Shown one piece after another: positions 16,761 through 26,371 of a stretch of DNA of 64,000 bases. How positions within the stretch are numbered: position 1 is the first letter of the stretch; every line of letters starts with the position of its first letter. The translations under genes and the position numbers were made by a program. Origin of the DNA: Arthrobacter sp. TMP15 (GTDB lineage Bacteria > Actinomycetota > Actinomycetes > Actinomycetales > Micrococcaceae); assembly GCF_039529835.1 (NCBI RefSeq), contig NZ_CP154262.1, positions 1,798,001 to 1,862,000 of the forward strand, given 5' to 3'. Below the pieces are notes generated by a model, which saw only the letters and a program-made list of their open reading frames with translations, had not been told where the DNA came from and did no database searches.

Positions 16761-17091
16761 TAGCGCCTTCCACCCTCCCCAGACCCGCTTCGCGCGCCCC
16801 GGGCCCCTCGGCCGGTAGCGCCTTCCACCCTCCCCAGACCCGCTTCGCGCGCCCCGGGCCCCTCGGCCGGTAGCGCCTTCCACCCTCCCCAGACCCGCTT
16901 CGCGCGCCCCGGGCCCCTCGGCCGGTAGCGCCTTCCACCCTCCCCAGACCCGCTTCGCGCGCCCCGGGCCCCTCGGCCGGTAGCGCCTTCCACCCTCCCC
17001 AGACCCGCTTCGCGCGCCCCGGGGCCCCTCGGCCGGTAGCGCCTTCCACCCTCCCCAGACCCGCTTCGCGCGCCCCGGGCCCCTCGGCCGG
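16761..17091. repeat. 55-bp minisatellite, six tandem copies
   Basis: Units start at 16761, 16816, 16871, 16926, 16981 and 17037; five are 55 bp and identical by eye, the fifth has one extra G. Each begins TAGCGCCTTCCACCC and ends CCTCGGCCGG. The plus strand is C-rich; the minus strand carries five G-tracts of three or more per unit. Open frames across it (minus strand) are repeat artefacts. The array fills the uppP-mshC gap, and the mshC -10 element begins where a seventh unit would start. Confidence 0.97.
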
Positions 17092-17097
17092 TAGGCT
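17092..17097 (+). promoter_or_regulatory. -10 element of leaderless mshC
   Basis: TAGGCT lies six bases before GTG 17104 and directly abuts the last minisatellite unit, so any -35 contact falls inside the repeat. Confidence 0.5.
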
Positions 17098-17103
17098 TAG
17101 GCT

Positions 17104-18396
17104 GTGAAAACTTGGAAGTCTCTTGCCCTCCCTCAGCTGCCTGGCCTCATGCCCGGCATCCATCTGCATGAAACCACCACTCAGCGGGTGGTTCCCTTAC
17201 CGGACACAGAACCCGCCAGTATGTACGTCTGCGGCATCACCCCCTATGACGCCACGCATATTGGCCACGCAGCAACCTACGTAGCTTTTGATCTGCTCAA
17301 CCGCGCATGGCGTGACCAGGACCGCACAGTGAATTATGTGCAGAATGTCACGGACATTGACGACCCTCTGCTTGAACGGGCCACCCGTGACGGCCAAGAC
17401 TGGCGCGAACTGGCGCTCTCCCAAACAGAACTCTTCCAAGCAGATATGGAAGCGTTAAACGTATTGGCCCCTGATCATTACATCGGCGCAGTCGAAGCAA
17501 TCAGCTGGATTGTCCCGGAAGTAGAAAAGCTCATCGCTGCTGGAATCGCCTATTCAGTACCGGGAAGTAATGGGGAGCCGGACGGAGATATTTACTTCTC
17601 TGTTGAGGCCGCCTCGGCATCGGAACAAACTGGTGGACTAGATTCCCCTTGGTGGCTGGGACAGATCTCCGGGCTCAGTCCAGATGAGATGCTTACCTTC
17701 TTTGCCGAACGGGGCGGCGATCCGGAACGTGCAGGTAAACGCCATGCACTTGACCCTCTGCTCTGGCGCATAGCCCGTGAAGGCGAGCCGTTATGGGATG
17801 GCGCATCGCTGGGGGAGGGGCGCCCAGGCTGGCATATTGAATGCACCATTATTGCTCAGCGCTTCCTGCCCAAACCATTCATTGTCCAAGGTGGCGGCAG
17901 CGACCTGATCTTCCCCCATCACGAGATGGGAGCAGGACACGCCTACGCGCTGGAAAGCACTCCCATGGCGCAGCACTACAGCCACACAGGCATGGTAGGA
18001 CTTGATGGCGAAAAAATGAGCAAGTCTTTGGGAAACTTGGTTCTTGTCTCTGTTTTGCGTCGGGAAGGCGTTGAACCTGCCGCCATTCGCCTGGCCATCC
18101 TTGCCCACCACTACCGCGTCGACTGGTTCTGGACACAGGAGTTGCTGGAAAATGCGCAATACCGTCTAGAGCGTTGGCGCAAAGCGGTCCAGCTGGCTCC
18201 TGAAGGATCCGCCAAGCCTCTACTGGCAGAACTGCGTGCGGCACTTTCTCAAGACCTGGATGCACCACGTGCACTGGCAGCCGTTGACGCTTGGGCGGCA
18301 ACAGCTGGCGCAGCAGGAGCAAACCCAGTGGTTTCCGAACGGGACGCCGACCTGGTTTCTGACACACTCGAGGCACTTCTGGGAATTCAGCTCTAG
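17104..18396 (+). CDS. mshC: Cysteine--1-D-myo-inosityl 2-amino-2-deoxy-alpha-D-glucopyranoside ligase MshC
   Basis: A 430-residue cysteinyl-tRNA-synthetase-like ligase that joins cysteine to GlcN-inositol with ATP in mycothiol synthesis. The class I signatures are present: [19 protein letters not shown] (HIGH box about residues 52-55) and EKMSKSLGN (Lys304-Ser308); FPHHEMG and GWHIECTI match the Zn/adenylate sites. Length is in line with MshC and shorter than CysS, which keeps a tRNA-binding domain. GTG 17104 is used, with TAGGCT six bases upstream and no ribosome site. An imperfect 30-bp-arm hairpin separates it from the convergent PAC2 gene. Confidence 0.96.
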   Translation: MKTWKSLALPQLPGLMPGIHLHETTTQRVVPLPDTEPASMYVCGITPYDATHIGHAATYVAFDLLNRAWRDQDRTVNYVQNVTDIDDPLLERATRDGQDWRELALSQTELFQADMEALNVLAPDHYIGAVEAISWIVPEVEKLIAAGIAYSVPGSNGEPDGDIYFSVEAASASEQTGGLDSPWWLGQISGLSPDEMLTFFAERGGDPERAGKRHALDPLLWRIAREGEPLWDGASLGEGRPGWHIECTIIAQRFLPKPFIVQGGGSDLIFPHHEMGAGHAYALESTPMAQHYSHTGMVGLDGEKMSKSLGNLVLVSVLRREGVEPAAIRLAILAHHYRVDWFWTQELLENAQYRLERWRKAVQLAPEGSAKPLLAELRAALSQDLDAPRALAAVDAWAATAGAAGANPVVSERDADLVSDTLEALLGIQL

Positions 18397-18406
18397 CAAT
18401 TTCGCA

Positions 18407-18478
18407 GACAGATACAAACAGACACAGAGGCAGCAGAATCAAACGGTGCTGTCTCTGTGTCTGTCTTTTGTATCTGTC
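18407..18478. terminator. Long imperfect hairpin between mshC and PAC2 genes
   Basis: GACAGATACAAA and CAGACACAGAGGCAGCA pair with matching right-hand segments, giving about 28 bp of stem with a small bulge and one mismatch, around an 11-nt loop. It lies between convergent genes and probably terminates both. Confidence 0.75.
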
Positions 18479-18513
18479 TCTTTATAGGTATCTGAGTCTC
18501 GAGCCCTGTGCCT

Positions 18514-19404
18514 CTAAGGCTGGTCTGTACCGCGGCGACGAAGGTAGCGTTCAAACTCTTTGGCGATCGATTCACCCGTAGCCTCGGGTAGCTCTGCGGT
18601 GTCCTTGGCCTCTTCCAACTGCTTAACGTAGGCGGCTATTTCAACGTCGTCGGCGGCAAGGTCGTTCACACCTCGTTCCCAAGCCTGAGCATCGTCGGCC
18701 AGTTCATCGGTGGAAAGCGGAACGTGCAAGAAATCCTCAATGCGGTTCAGCAGTGCCAACTCAGCTTTGGGGGAGGGTGCTTGGGCAACATAATGCGGCA
18801 CCGCAGCCCACAGGGAAATGGTGGGCAGACCGGCCAACAACGCCAGCTCGTTCAAAACACCCACTATGCCAATAGGACCTTCGTATTGGGACGCCTCAAG
18901 GTTAAGCCTTTCACTCAACTGCTCATCGTCACAGGTTGCTGTGACGGGAATAGGCCGAGAATGGGGAACATCAGCAAGCAACGCACCAACAAGCACCACA
19001 TAATTCACATTCAGCAGGGCTGCCTTGGCCAGCAGTTCCGCTGTATAGGCGCGCCACCGGTATGAGGGTTCAATGCCGTGAACCAGAACAACATCAATGT
19101 TGGTACCCGGGATGCTGGCCTGAGCAATTTTGGTCACCGGCCACTTGATTTTGCGCCCACCAGTAGAAGCAAGCCTGACCTCCGGACGAGTGAACTGAAA
19201 GTCGTAGTACTCATCCGGCTCGATCACTGCCACTTTCTTCGCATCCCACAATTTGTGCAAGTACTTCAAAGCGTCGCTAGCGGCCTCACCGGCGTCATTC
19301 CAACCCTCAAAAGCAGCCAATAGCACCGTCACACGGTCCTCGCCCGGCGCCGGTTGCAGCAACCGTCCGACTTGCGGGGATTCACCATCATTGATTTTGC
19401 TCAC
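18514..19404 (-). CDS. PAC2 family protein
   Basis: A 296-residue protein of the PAC2 family, named after a eukaryotic proteasome assembly chaperone. Recognisable segments are LLAAFEGWNDAGEAAS, DEYYDFQFTRPEV and ALLADVPHSRPIPVT. Bacterial members are often found close to proteasome or mycothiol genes, but their activity is not established. GTG 19404 is used: TAGGCT lies six bases upstream and no Shine-Dalgarno is seen. The C-terminal 70 residues are acidic and helical, ending in a basic RYLRRRG tail. It stands between mshC and a HAD gene, opposite in strand to both. Confidence 0.88.
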   Translation of the reverse strand: MSKINDGESPQVGRLLQPAPGEDRVTVLLAAFEGWNDAGEAASDALKYLHKLWDAKKVAVIEPDEYYDFQFTRPEVRLASTGGRKIKWPVTKIAQASIPGTNIDVVLVHGIEPSYRWRAYTAELLAKAALLNVNYVVLVGALLADVPHSRPIPVTATCDDEQLSERLNLEASQYEGPIGIVGVLNELALLAGLPTISLWAAVPHYVAQAPSPKAELALLNRIEDFLHVPLSTDELADDAQAWERGVNDLAADDVEIAAYVKQLEEAKDTAELPEATGESIAKEFERYLRRRGTDQP

Positions 19405-19410
19405 AGTTCC

Positions 19411-19416
19411 AGCCTA
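19411..19416 (-). promoter_or_regulatory. -10 element of leaderless PAC2 gene
   Basis: TAGGCT on the minus strand lies six bases before GTG 19404. Confidence 0.5.
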
Positions 19417-19489
19417 CGGCGACAACCCGTTCATGGCACCACACACCACGCACACTACGGACGAAAACGGTTCCAGCCTCTACGCCACG

Positions 19490-19495
19490 TAGACT
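19490..19495 (+). promoter_or_regulatory. -10 element of leaderless HAD gene
   Basis: TAGACT lies six bases before ATG 19502. Confidence 0.5.
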
Positions 19496-19501
19496 GGAAG
19501 C

Positions 19502-20239
19502 ATGCTTTTATCGACTGCCGCCGGCACACCCGAGGCGACTACCACTGCACCCACTCTCAAGGCCGTCCTTTGGGACATGGATGGAACCCTTGTGGACACC
19601 GAGCCCTACTGGATTGCGGCCGAAATTGAGCTTGTGAGAGCTCACGGCGGGCACTGGGACGAAGAAAAAGCTATGGCGCTGGTGGGCAATGCGCTTGCTA
19701 CTTCGGCGAAGATACTCCAAGAAGCTGGTGTACAACTGTCAGTTCGCGAGATCATCGATCACCTCTCCCATCGTGTGATTGCCGGCATTCGCCGGCAAGT
19801 TCCGTGGCGTCCAGGCGCCCGCGAGCTGCTAGCGGAGCTGGCGAGCCGTGGCGTGCGTTGTGCCCTGGTGACAATGAGCGAACGGAATCTGGCCAGCGAG
19901 GTTGTCAGTGCCCTCGACTCGGAATACTTTGAGTTTCTGATCACCGGGGATGAAGTGTCCAACGGCAAACCCCACCCTGAGCCATACCTGATGGCCGTTG
20001 AGCGTCTGCGCCAACGTGATCCGTTGCTGACGGCACGCCATTGTGTGGCCCTGGAAGACTCCATTCCTGGTGTGGCATCAGCTGTAGCCTCCGGTGTGGC
20101 TACAATTGCTATCCCGCATGCCGTCCCCTTGCCTGAAGATTCCCGCCATACAACGTGGCCCACACTGGCGCACAGGACGTACGACGACGTCACGGCAGTT
20201 TTGCTCTCCCATGCAGCACCTACTGGAGCTGCTTTGTGA
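19502..20239 (+). CDS. HAD superfamily hydrolase (subfamily IA)
   Basis: A 245-residue HAD phosphatase. Motif I is LWDMDGTLVDTEP (Asp25, Asp27), motif II is ALVTMSE, motif III is GKPHPEPY and motif IV is VALEDSIPGV. The cap domain between motif I and II is the helical C1 type of the beta-phosphoglucomutase/phosphoglycolate group, so a small sugar phosphate is the likely substrate. TAGACT six bases before the ATG suggests a leaderless transcript. The stop overlaps the GTG of the site-2 protease gene by four bases, so the two are coupled. Confidence 0.9.
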   Translation: MLLSTAAGTPEATTTAPTLKAVLWDMDGTLVDTEPYWIAAEIELVRAHGGHWDEEKAMALVGNALATSAKILQEAGVQLSVREIIDHLSHRVIAGIRRQVPWRPGARELLAELASRGVRCALVTMSERNLASEVVSALDSEYFEFLITGDEVSNGKPHPEPYLMAVERLRQRDPLLTARHCVALEDSIPGVASAVASGVATIAIPHAVPLPEDSRHTTWPTLAHRTYDDVTAVLLSHAAPTGAAL

Positions 20240-21411
20240 GCGGTGATATCGATGGAGCTAAGACCCGGCGTGAGGGTCTTGTCCTTGGCTCGGTTCGGGG
20301 AACACCCATTATTTTGGCGAACTCCTGGTTTCTAATCGCCGCTGTCACCGTGATCATTTTTGGCCCCCAATTACAGCAGATCTACCCTTCGCTGGGCGCG
20401 GGAGCTTATCTTGTTGCCTTTGCCTACGCTTTGCTCTTGCTGTTTTCCGTGCTCATCCACGAACTGGCCCACGCTGTAACCGCCAAACTATATGGCTGGA
20501 CCACGCACAAGATTGTGTTGAATCTGTGGGGAGGCCATACAGAGTTTGATTTCTCCAAGGCAACCCCCGGAAAGGCACTTGTAGTGGCCTTCGCCGGTCC
20601 CATTGCGAACTTTGTCCTGGCGGGGCTGGGCTGGCTGGTTAAATTGGGCCTGCCCGAGGTTGCTTCAAGTGAAGGTGTCTCTTTGGGCACGGCCATAGCT
20701 GTCTTGCTGGCGAACATCTTTATCTGGGCCAATTTACTCATCGGGTTGTTCAACGTGCTTCCCGGGTTGCCTCTCGACGGTGGACGACTCGTTGAATCGA
20801 TCGTGTGGAAAGCGACTGGCAGCCAGGAAAAGGGAACCATAGCTGCCGGTTGGGCCGGGCGCGTCATTGTGATTGTGATTGTTGCAGTAGTTTTGGCGCT
20901 GCCATACCTTCGCGGTATTCAACCCGAGCTAACAACCACCTTTATCGTTATCCTCTTGGCCGGATTTTTGTGGATGGGGGCATCGGCCTCCATCAAGGGC
21001 GCGGCCATGCGTTTACGCTTGCCCGCCATCACAGCAGGTTCCTTGGCTGCAAGGGCTGTTAGCGCTTCAAACCAGTGCTCGGTGGCACAACTGTGGACTC
21101 TTCGGGGTCAGTACCCTAGTGAGCCCATAGTTCTTTTTGGCACAGATGGTCGGCCCGCCTCTGTGGTTGATGAATATGCATTGGCGCATGTACCTCCACA
21201 AGCGGCAGCCACAACGCCGGCAACAGCTGTTTCACGGAGCCTGTCCGCCGGCGCCTATGTCCCCGAACTGGCGGCAGGCGCTGAACTAGTGGCCTACCTT
21301 TCCCAACTTCCCGATATGGAATATGCGGTGATCGACGTTGAAGGCAGAGTCACTGGATTACTTAGTCAGGCGAAGGTTGTTGCAGCCATTACGGGCAAAC
21401 CACTTTCTTGA
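20236..21411 (+). CDS. Site-2 protease family intramembrane metalloprotease with CBS-like C-terminus
   Basis: A 391-residue polytopic protease of the M50/S2P family. The zinc motif HELAH (His75, Glu76, His79) lies in a membrane helix, and the second ligand motif LPGLPLDGGRL contains Asp181. Six or so hydrophobic segments cover residues 30-265. The soluble C-terminal third resembles a pair of CBS-like modules (VAQLWTLRGQY, YAVIDVEGRVTGLL), as in the Rip3/SpoIVFB branch. GTG 20236 overlaps the HAD stop (GTGA); the longer frame from 20155 is within the HAD gene. The substrate, usually a membrane-anchored anti-sigma factor or peptide, is not visible here. Confidence 0.9.
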   Translation: MSGDIDGAKTRREGLVLGSVRGTPIILANSWFLIAAVTVIIFGPQLQQIYPSLGAGAYLVAFAYALLLLFSVLIHELAHAVTAKLYGWTTHKIVLNLWGGHTEFDFSKATPGKALVVAFAGPIANFVLAGLGWLVKLGLPEVASSEGVSLGTAIAVLLANIFIWANLLIGLFNVLPGLPLDGGRLVESIVWKATGSQEKGTIAAGWAGRVIVIVIVAVVLALPYLRGIQPELTTTFIVILLAGFLWMGASASIKGAAMRLRLPAITAGSLAARAVSASNQCSVAQLWTLRGQYPSEPIVLFGTDGRPASVVDEYALAHVPPQAAATTPATAVSRSLSAGAYVPELAAGAELVAYLSQLPDMEYAVIDVEGRVTGLLSQAKVVAAITGKPLS

Positions 21412-21491
21412 CCTCCCCACCATCGAAGCCACCAGCCAGTATCTAGCGGCACAGTTGATTTTTGCGTGTACCCACAAGACAGGACTTTCCT

Positions 21492-22574
21492 ATGAACCAT
21501 ATTAACTCCAGCGAAGCACCCACGGCCCCGCATGGTGCCGGCGCCCCGCATGGTGCTGGCGCCCGCCGCGGCTTGTTCCGCGCGGGCGAACGTGTGCAGC
21601 TAACCGACGAGCGTGGGCGCATGAATACTGTGACATTGACACCGGGGACCGCTTATCACACGCATAAGGGCTTCCTGAATCATGATCTGCTGATCGGTGC
21701 TCCCGAAGGTTCCATGGTTGAGAGCAACGTTGGGCAGCAGTACCAAGCGCTCCGTCCGCTGCTCTCAGATTTTGTCCTGTCAATGCCCCGTGGTGCCGCT
21801 GTTGTCTATCCAAAGGATGCCGGCCAGATCATCACCATGGGAGATATCTACCCGGGTGCTCGTGTTGTTGAAGCCGGTGTGGGCTCCGGTGCGCTCTCAA
21901 TCTCGCTACTGCGCGCCGTGGGGGACAACGGTTACCTGCATTCCTTTGAACGCAGAGAAGAATTTGCTGACATTGCCCGCGGCAACGTCGAGACAATCTT
22001 TGGTGGTCCCCACCCGGCCTGGAAGATCTCTCTGGGTGATTTCCAAGATCAAGTGGTAGAACAGGAAGCCCCGGGTAGCATTGACCGCGTGGTCCTGGAC
22101 ATGCTTGCCCCGTGGGAATGTCTCGATGCTGTGGCAACAGTGCTGGCACCAGGCGGGGTGTGGATTAACTATGTGGCCACGGTGACCCAGCTTTCCCGGA
22201 CTGCGGAGGCCATCCGGGCCGATGGCCGCTTCACGGAGCCGGACGCGTGGGAGTCGATGGTACGCGGCTGGCATCTGGAGGGGCTTGCTGTCCGTCCTGA
22301 CCATCGAATGGTGGCACACACCGGTTTCCTGATGGTCACACGCCGCCTCGCGGACGGGGTAACCGGCATGACACTAAAACGTCGCGCCTCCAAGACCGAC
22401 TTCGCCCAAGAAGACCTGGATGCATGGACTCCAGCAGCGGTAGGGGAGCGCGCAGTTTCTGATAAGAAACTGCGCCGCGCTGCCAGGGACGCCTCATCAA
22501 CGATCCAGACGAAACGGACAAAGAGTAAGTCCACAGACGAAGGAAACGGTCAGGAAACCGTCTCCAACGCATAA
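21492..22574 (+). CDS. trmI: tRNA (adenine(58)-N1)-methyltransferase TrmI
   Basis: A 360-residue SAM-dependent enzyme that makes m1A58 in the T-loop of tRNAs. It has an N-terminal beta domain (LTDERGRMNTVTLTPG), the SAM-binding motif VVEAGVGSGALS near residue 126, and DRVVLDMLAPWE. A short repeat of APHGAG units precedes the fold and a basic tail of about 60 residues follows. ATG 21492 has AGGAC seven bases upstream; the frame from 21462 lacks a site. In actinobacteria trmI is typically just upstream of the proteasomal ATPase gene, as here. Confidence 0.92.
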   Translation: MNHINSSEAPTAPHGAGAPHGAGARRGLFRAGERVQLTDERGRMNTVTLTPGTAYHTHKGFLNHDLLIGAPEGSMVESNVGQQYQALRPLLSDFVLSMPRGAAVVYPKDAGQIITMGDIYPGARVVEAGVGSGALSISLLRAVGDNGYLHSFERREEFADIARGNVETIFGGPHPAWKISLGDFQDQVVEQEAPGSIDRVVLDMLAPWECLDAVATVLAPGGVWINYVATVTQLSRTAEAIRADGRFTEPDAWESMVRGWHLEGLAVRPDHRMVAHTGFLMVTRRLADGVTGMTLKRRASKTDFAQEDLDAWTPAAVGERAVSDKKLRRAARDASSTIQTKRTKSKSTDEGNGQETVSNA

Positions 22575-22622
22575 ACGCACTAAAATCAGCTGTACCGGCC
22601 GGCCACGGCTGCGGAAGGATCG

Positions 22623-24425
22623 ATGGTTATGAGCGAATCAACTCACTCCACCCCGGAAAGCCCTGCCCAGGGCGTTCCCCCTACGAGTGTCCCCACACTG
22701 GGGTCCCAAGGGACCAGCTATACAGCGGGGCCCGGCCAACAAGCAGTGTTAGAACGCCAACTTAACGTGCTCCGTGACAAGGCGCGCAACCTTGATCGGC
22801 AGCTGGCCTCGACCACGGCAAATAACTCCAAACTTGTGGCAGTTCTTGAGACCGCCAAAGCGGAAATTCAGAAATTGCGATCGGCGCTGGAGAACGACGG
22901 CGAGCCACCCTATAGTTTTGGCACCATCGTGGCGCTTAACAAGCCTGAGGCTGTTTCAGGAAATAGCTCTGCACAGTCTCGTGAAAGCTTGGACGTTTAC
23001 GCCTCTGGACGGAAAATGCGTCTTGGTCTTAGCCCGTTGTTGCGTATGAACGAACTTTCCGTGGGCCAAGAAGTGCTCCTCAATGAGGCTTTTACAGTCA
23101 TCGCTGCTCTGGGTTTCGAGAAGGTTGGCGAGTTAGTCACTGTCAAGGAACTGCTGGGCACCAGCCGGGTACTGGTTCTTGGCCGCGCCGATGAAGAACG
23201 TGTTGTGCGCTTGGCAGGGGTTCTCCAAGGTGGTGTTGTCAAGGTAGGCGACGCACTCACTATTGACGGCCGCACAGGCTACGCGTTGGAAAAGATCCCC
23301 CGTTCCGAAGTGGAGGACCTCATCCTTGAAGAGGTACCGGATATTTCCTACTCGGACATTGGTGGACTAAAATCCCAGATTGAACAAATTCGCGACGCAG
23401 TGGAACTGCCGTTCCTGCATCCGGATTTGTACATTGAACACGGTCTGAAGGCTCCCAAGGGTATTCTGCTTTACGGCCCGCCAGGCTGTGGAAAGACTCT
23501 CATTGCTAAGGCCGTTGCCAACTCACTGGCTAAACGTGCCAGGGAACGCTCGGGCGTGAAAGACCAAAAAAGCTATTTCCTGAACATCAAGGGCCCCGAA
23601 CTTCTGGATAAGTATGTGGGAGAAACTGAGCGTCAAATACGACTCATTTTCAGCCGGGCACGCGAGAAGGCCTCTGATGGAAGTGCGGTTGTTGTATTTT
23701 TCGATGAGATGGACTCGTTGTTCCGCACCCGCGGAACGGGCGTCTCATCAGATGTGGAAACAACTATTGTGCCGCAACTGCTCAGCGAAATTGACGGCGT
23801 CGAACGTCTTGACAATGTCATTGTTATTGGGGCTTCCAACCGTGAAGACATGATTGATCCGGCCATCCTGCGCCCGGGCCGGCTTGATGTAAAAGTGAAG
23901 ATTCAGCGTCCAGACGCGGAAGCTGCTGCAGATATCTTCGCAAAATACGTCACAACGGCGCTGCCTTTCCACGCGGATGACTTGGTGGCAAACAACGGTA
24001 GCGTCCAGGACACAGTAGACGCGATGATCCAGCGAACTGTTGAAGCCATGTACGCCACGGACAAGGCCAATGAATTCCTAGAAGTGACCTATGCAAATGG
24101 TGACACCGAAATGCTGTATTTCAAGGATTTCAACTCTGGTGCTGTCATCCAAAACGTTGTTGATAGAGCTAAAAAGTATGCCATTAAGGACCTTCTGACA
24201 AGTGGTGAACGGGGCATTCGGATCGAACACATGCTCAGGGCTGTTGTTGATGAGTTCCGCGAGCATGAAGATATGCCCAACACCACCAACCCCGATGATT
24301 GGGCAAGAATCTCGGGTAAGAAGGGTGAACGGATCACCTACATTCGCACGATCGTGCAGAGCAAGGAAGGCCAGGTGCCGGGGCGGACCCTTGAAACAAT
24401 GCACAACACGGGGCAGTACCTGTGA
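22623..24425 (+). CDS. mpa: Proteasome-activating AAA ATPase ARC/Mpa
   Basis: A 600-residue hexameric AAA+ unfoldase that binds pupylated proteins and feeds them into the 20S core. It shows an N-terminal coiled coil (about 40-90, [17 protein letters not shown]) that grips Pup, two OB-like interdomain folds, Walker A GPPGCGKT (about 285), Walker [11 protein letters not shown] (Asp near 361), and a C-terminal GQYL tail with the penultimate Tyr needed to dock on the proteasome. ATG 22629 (third residue) is nine bases from AAGGA and may be the real start; 22623 is only three bases away. The stop overlaps the dop GTG. Confidence 0.96.
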   Translation: MVMSESTHSTPESPAQGVPPTSVPTLGSQGTSYTAGPGQQAVLERQLNVLRDKARNLDRQLASTTANNSKLVAVLETAKAEIQKLRSALENDGEPPYSFGTIVALNKPEAVSGNSSAQSRESLDVYASGRKMRLGLSPLLRMNELSVGQEVLLNEAFTVIAALGFEKVGELVTVKELLGTSRVLVLGRADEERVVRLAGVLQGGVVKVGDALTIDGRTGYALEKIPRSEVEDLILEEVPDISYSDIGGLKSQIEQIRDAVELPFLHPDLYIEHGLKAPKGILLYGPPGCGKTLIAKAVANSLAKRARERSGVKDQKSYFLNIKGPELLDKYVGETERQIRLIFSRAREKASDGSAVVVFFDEMDSLFRTRGTGVSSDVETTIVPQLLSEIDGVERLDNVIVIGASNREDMIDPAILRPGRLDVKVKIQRPDAEAAADIFAKYVTTALPFHADDLVANNGSVQDTVDAMIQRTVEAMYATDKANEFLEVTYANGDTEMLYFKDFNSGAVIQNVVDRAKKYAIKDLLTSGERGIRIEHMLRAVVDEFREHEDMPNTTNPDDWARISGKKGERITYIRTIVQSKEGQVPGRTLETMHNTGQYL

Positions 24426-26017
24426 GCGTAGTGCGGGTGATGGGTGCCGAAACCGAATATGGGATTCATGCTCCAAGCGGCGGCACCTTCAATGCCACAT
24501 GGCTTTCAACCCAGGTGGTGCACGCCTATTCACAGTCAACCAAGCAGCGTGCCGCAGCCGGGGGTGAAACACGCTGGGACTACACGGATGAGGATCCGTT
24601 AGCTGATGCACGCGGGTGGTCCGTGCCCAGGGCGTCCGCGCATCCCAGTCAGCTCACAGATGTGGAACCGGAATTAACAGCAGCTCAGATTGCCCTTGAA
24701 GGCGGCGAGTGCGCAGACATCACGGCTCCCTTAATGATGAATATGGTGTTGGGTAACGGTGCACGGTTATACGTGGACCATGCACATCCGGAATATTCTT
24801 CGCCCGAGGTGACGAATCCTCTGGATGCTGTCCGCTGGGATGGCGCCGGGGACCTTGTGGCGCTAGCGGCCGTGCGCAGGATTGCCGCCACGCCGGGGTT
24901 GCCCGAGATTAACCTTTACAAAAACAACACTGATAACAAAGCGGTCTCTTACGGCAGCCACGAAAATTACTTGATGCCGCGCTCTGTCCCTTTCAGCAGC
25001 ATTGTCCAAGGATTGACGCCTTTCTTCGTCACAAGGGCCATTATGTGTGGTGCTGGCAGGGTTGGGATAGGCCAGGATGGCTCCGGGGTTGGCTTCCAGA
25101 TTAGCCAACGAGCCGATTTCTTTGAGGCTGAGGTTGGTTTGGAAACAACCATTCGCCGGCCCATAATCAACACCCGGGATGAACCGCATGCGGTGGCTAC
25201 GAAGTACCGCCGGCTCCATGTGATTATTGGCGACGCAAACCTCAGCCAAATTGCCAACTACCTTAAATTCGGTACCAGCGCACTTGTGCTTGACATGATT
25301 GAGCACGGAAATGCCCCGGAACTGGAATTCTCCGATTCAGTCTCTACGCTGCAGGACATCAGCCACGACTGGGAACTGAAGCAAACGCATCAGCTCACAG
25401 ATGGGCGGCGTGTCAGCGCTTTGGATGTGCAGTGGATGTACCTCAACGCCGCCAGGAAGCATGCGGAAGCCAACGGTTCAAGCCATCCCGCAACAGGTGA
25501 CGGCCACACAGCAGCTCTACTGGCCAAGTGGGAAGAAGTCCTCACTGCCTTGGGCAGTGATCCGATGAGTCTTGCCAATCAGCTGGAATGGGTGGCCAAA
25601 CTCAACCTCATGCAGCAATACAAAGCACGCGATGACATGGCGTGGAACGACCCCAGGCTGGGGCTCATTGATTTGCAGTGGTCTGACATCCGTCCCGAAA
25701 AGGGACTTTATTACAAACTTCTGCAGCTTGGCCGCATGCAACGGGTGGTCACCGACGAATCAATTCGTGCAGCTGTTCAGCAACCACCGACAGATACCAG
25801 GGCCTATTTCCGTGGCCGGTGTATTCAGGAATTTGGTTCACATGTGGTGGGTGCCAGCTGGGATTCAGTGATCTTTGAACTACCCGAGATGCGACGACTT
25901 CAGCGTGTTTCCACCAAGGAGCCGCTGCGTGGGACTGCAGAATTAACAGCATCTCTTTTTGATCAGAACAACGGGCTGGCGGATTTCCTGGGCCAATTGT
26001 TATCCGACACTCATTAG
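24422..26017 (+). CDS. dop: Pup deamidase/depupylase Dop
   Basis: A 531-residue carboxylate-amine-ligase-like enzyme. It converts the C-terminal Gln of Pup to Glu and also removes Pup from targets. The N-terminus reads [17 protein letters not shown] with the nucleotide/Mg Glu pair; residues about 45-80 form the Dop-specific loop absent from Paf[14 protein letters not shown] holds the catalytic Asp; SYGSHENYL and INTRDEPHA are shared with PafA. GTG 24422 overlaps the mpa stop (GTGA). The Pup gene follows after about 140 bp. Deamidation is needed here because Pup ends in GGQ. Confidence 0.96.
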   Translation: MSVVRVMGAETEYGIHAPSGGTFNATWLSTQVVHAYSQSTKQRAAAGGETRWDYTDEDPLADARGWSVPRASAHPSQLTDVEPELTAAQIALEGGECADITAPLMMNMVLGNGARLYVDHAHPEYSSPEVTNPLDAVRWDGAGDLVALAAVRRIAATPGLPEINLYKNNTDNKAVSYGSHENYLMPRSVPFSSIVQGLTPFFVTRAIMCGAGRVGIGQDGSGVGFQISQRADFFEAEVGLETTIRRPIINTRDEPHAVATKYRRLHVIIGDANLSQIANYLKFGTSALVLDMIEHGNAPELEFSDSVSTLQDISHDWELKQTHQLTDGRRVSALDVQWMYLNAARKHAEANGSSHPATGDGHTAALLAKWEEVLTALGSDPMSLANQLEWVAKLNLMQQYKARDDMAWNDPRLGLIDLQWSDIRPEKGLYYKLLQLGRMQRVVTDESIRAAVQQPPTDTRAYFRGRCIQEFGSHVVGASWDSVIFELPEMRRLQRVSTKEPLRGTAELTASLFDQNNGLADFLGQLLSDTH

Positions 26018-26023
26018 CAGGCA

Positions 26024-26049
26024 GCTTTTAGGGTCCGCTTTTAAGGTCC
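26024..26049. repeat. 13-bp tandem repeat upstream of pup
   Basis: GCTTTTAGGGTCC and GCTTTTAAGGTCC are adjacent, differing at one base, just after the dop stop. GCAG and CTGC flank them. A regulatory role is only a guess. Confidence 0.6.
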
Positions 26050-26158
26050 GCTGCATGAGAGACGCAGTTGATACCGGCACACAAATGTTGCACGTCCGTG
26101 GCAGGATGGGATCAGATGCCGGTGTCGGTATCTGGGAAACACGCAAAAAGGACTCATC

Positions 26159-26365
26159 ATGGCATCGCAAGAACAAAAGAACACCTCCTCCCGCCCCGAA
26201 GAGGAACATCTCGAGGATGTGCCCCTGCCGGTCCCCAACCCGGATTCTGGATCCGCCCAGGCGGCTACCTCCGGCGTGGATGATTTACTCGATGAAATTG
26301 ACGGCGTCCTTGAAGTCAACGCTGAGGAGTTTGTCCGCGGCTTTGTCCAAAAAGGTGGACAGTAG
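26159..26365 (+). CDS. pup: Prokaryotic ubiquitin-like protein Pup
   Basis: A 68-residue, mostly disordered, acidic protein that is attached by its C-terminus to lysines of target proteins. It carries the conserved region DDLLDEIDGVLEVNAEEFVRGFVQKGGQ in two stretches: the helix-forming part that binds the ARC/Mpa coiled coil (about 40-58) and the final GGQ. Because the last residue is Gln, Dop must deamidate it before PafA can ligate it. AAAAAGGA precedes ATG by eight bases. It lies between dop and prcB, seven bases from the latter, as in most actinobacteria. Confidence 0.97.
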   Translation: MASQEQKNTSSRPEEEHLEDVPLPVPNPDSGSAQAATSGVDDLLDEIDGVLEVNAEEFVRGFVQKGGQ

Positions 26366-26371
26366 GGACTC

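Noticed and set aside
16605-17169. Several long minus-strand frames rich in Gly/Arg (for example 16750-17169)
   Set aside because: They are produced by the GC-rich 55-bp repeat, which lacks stops in several frames; they have no start signals and overlap uppP and mshC.
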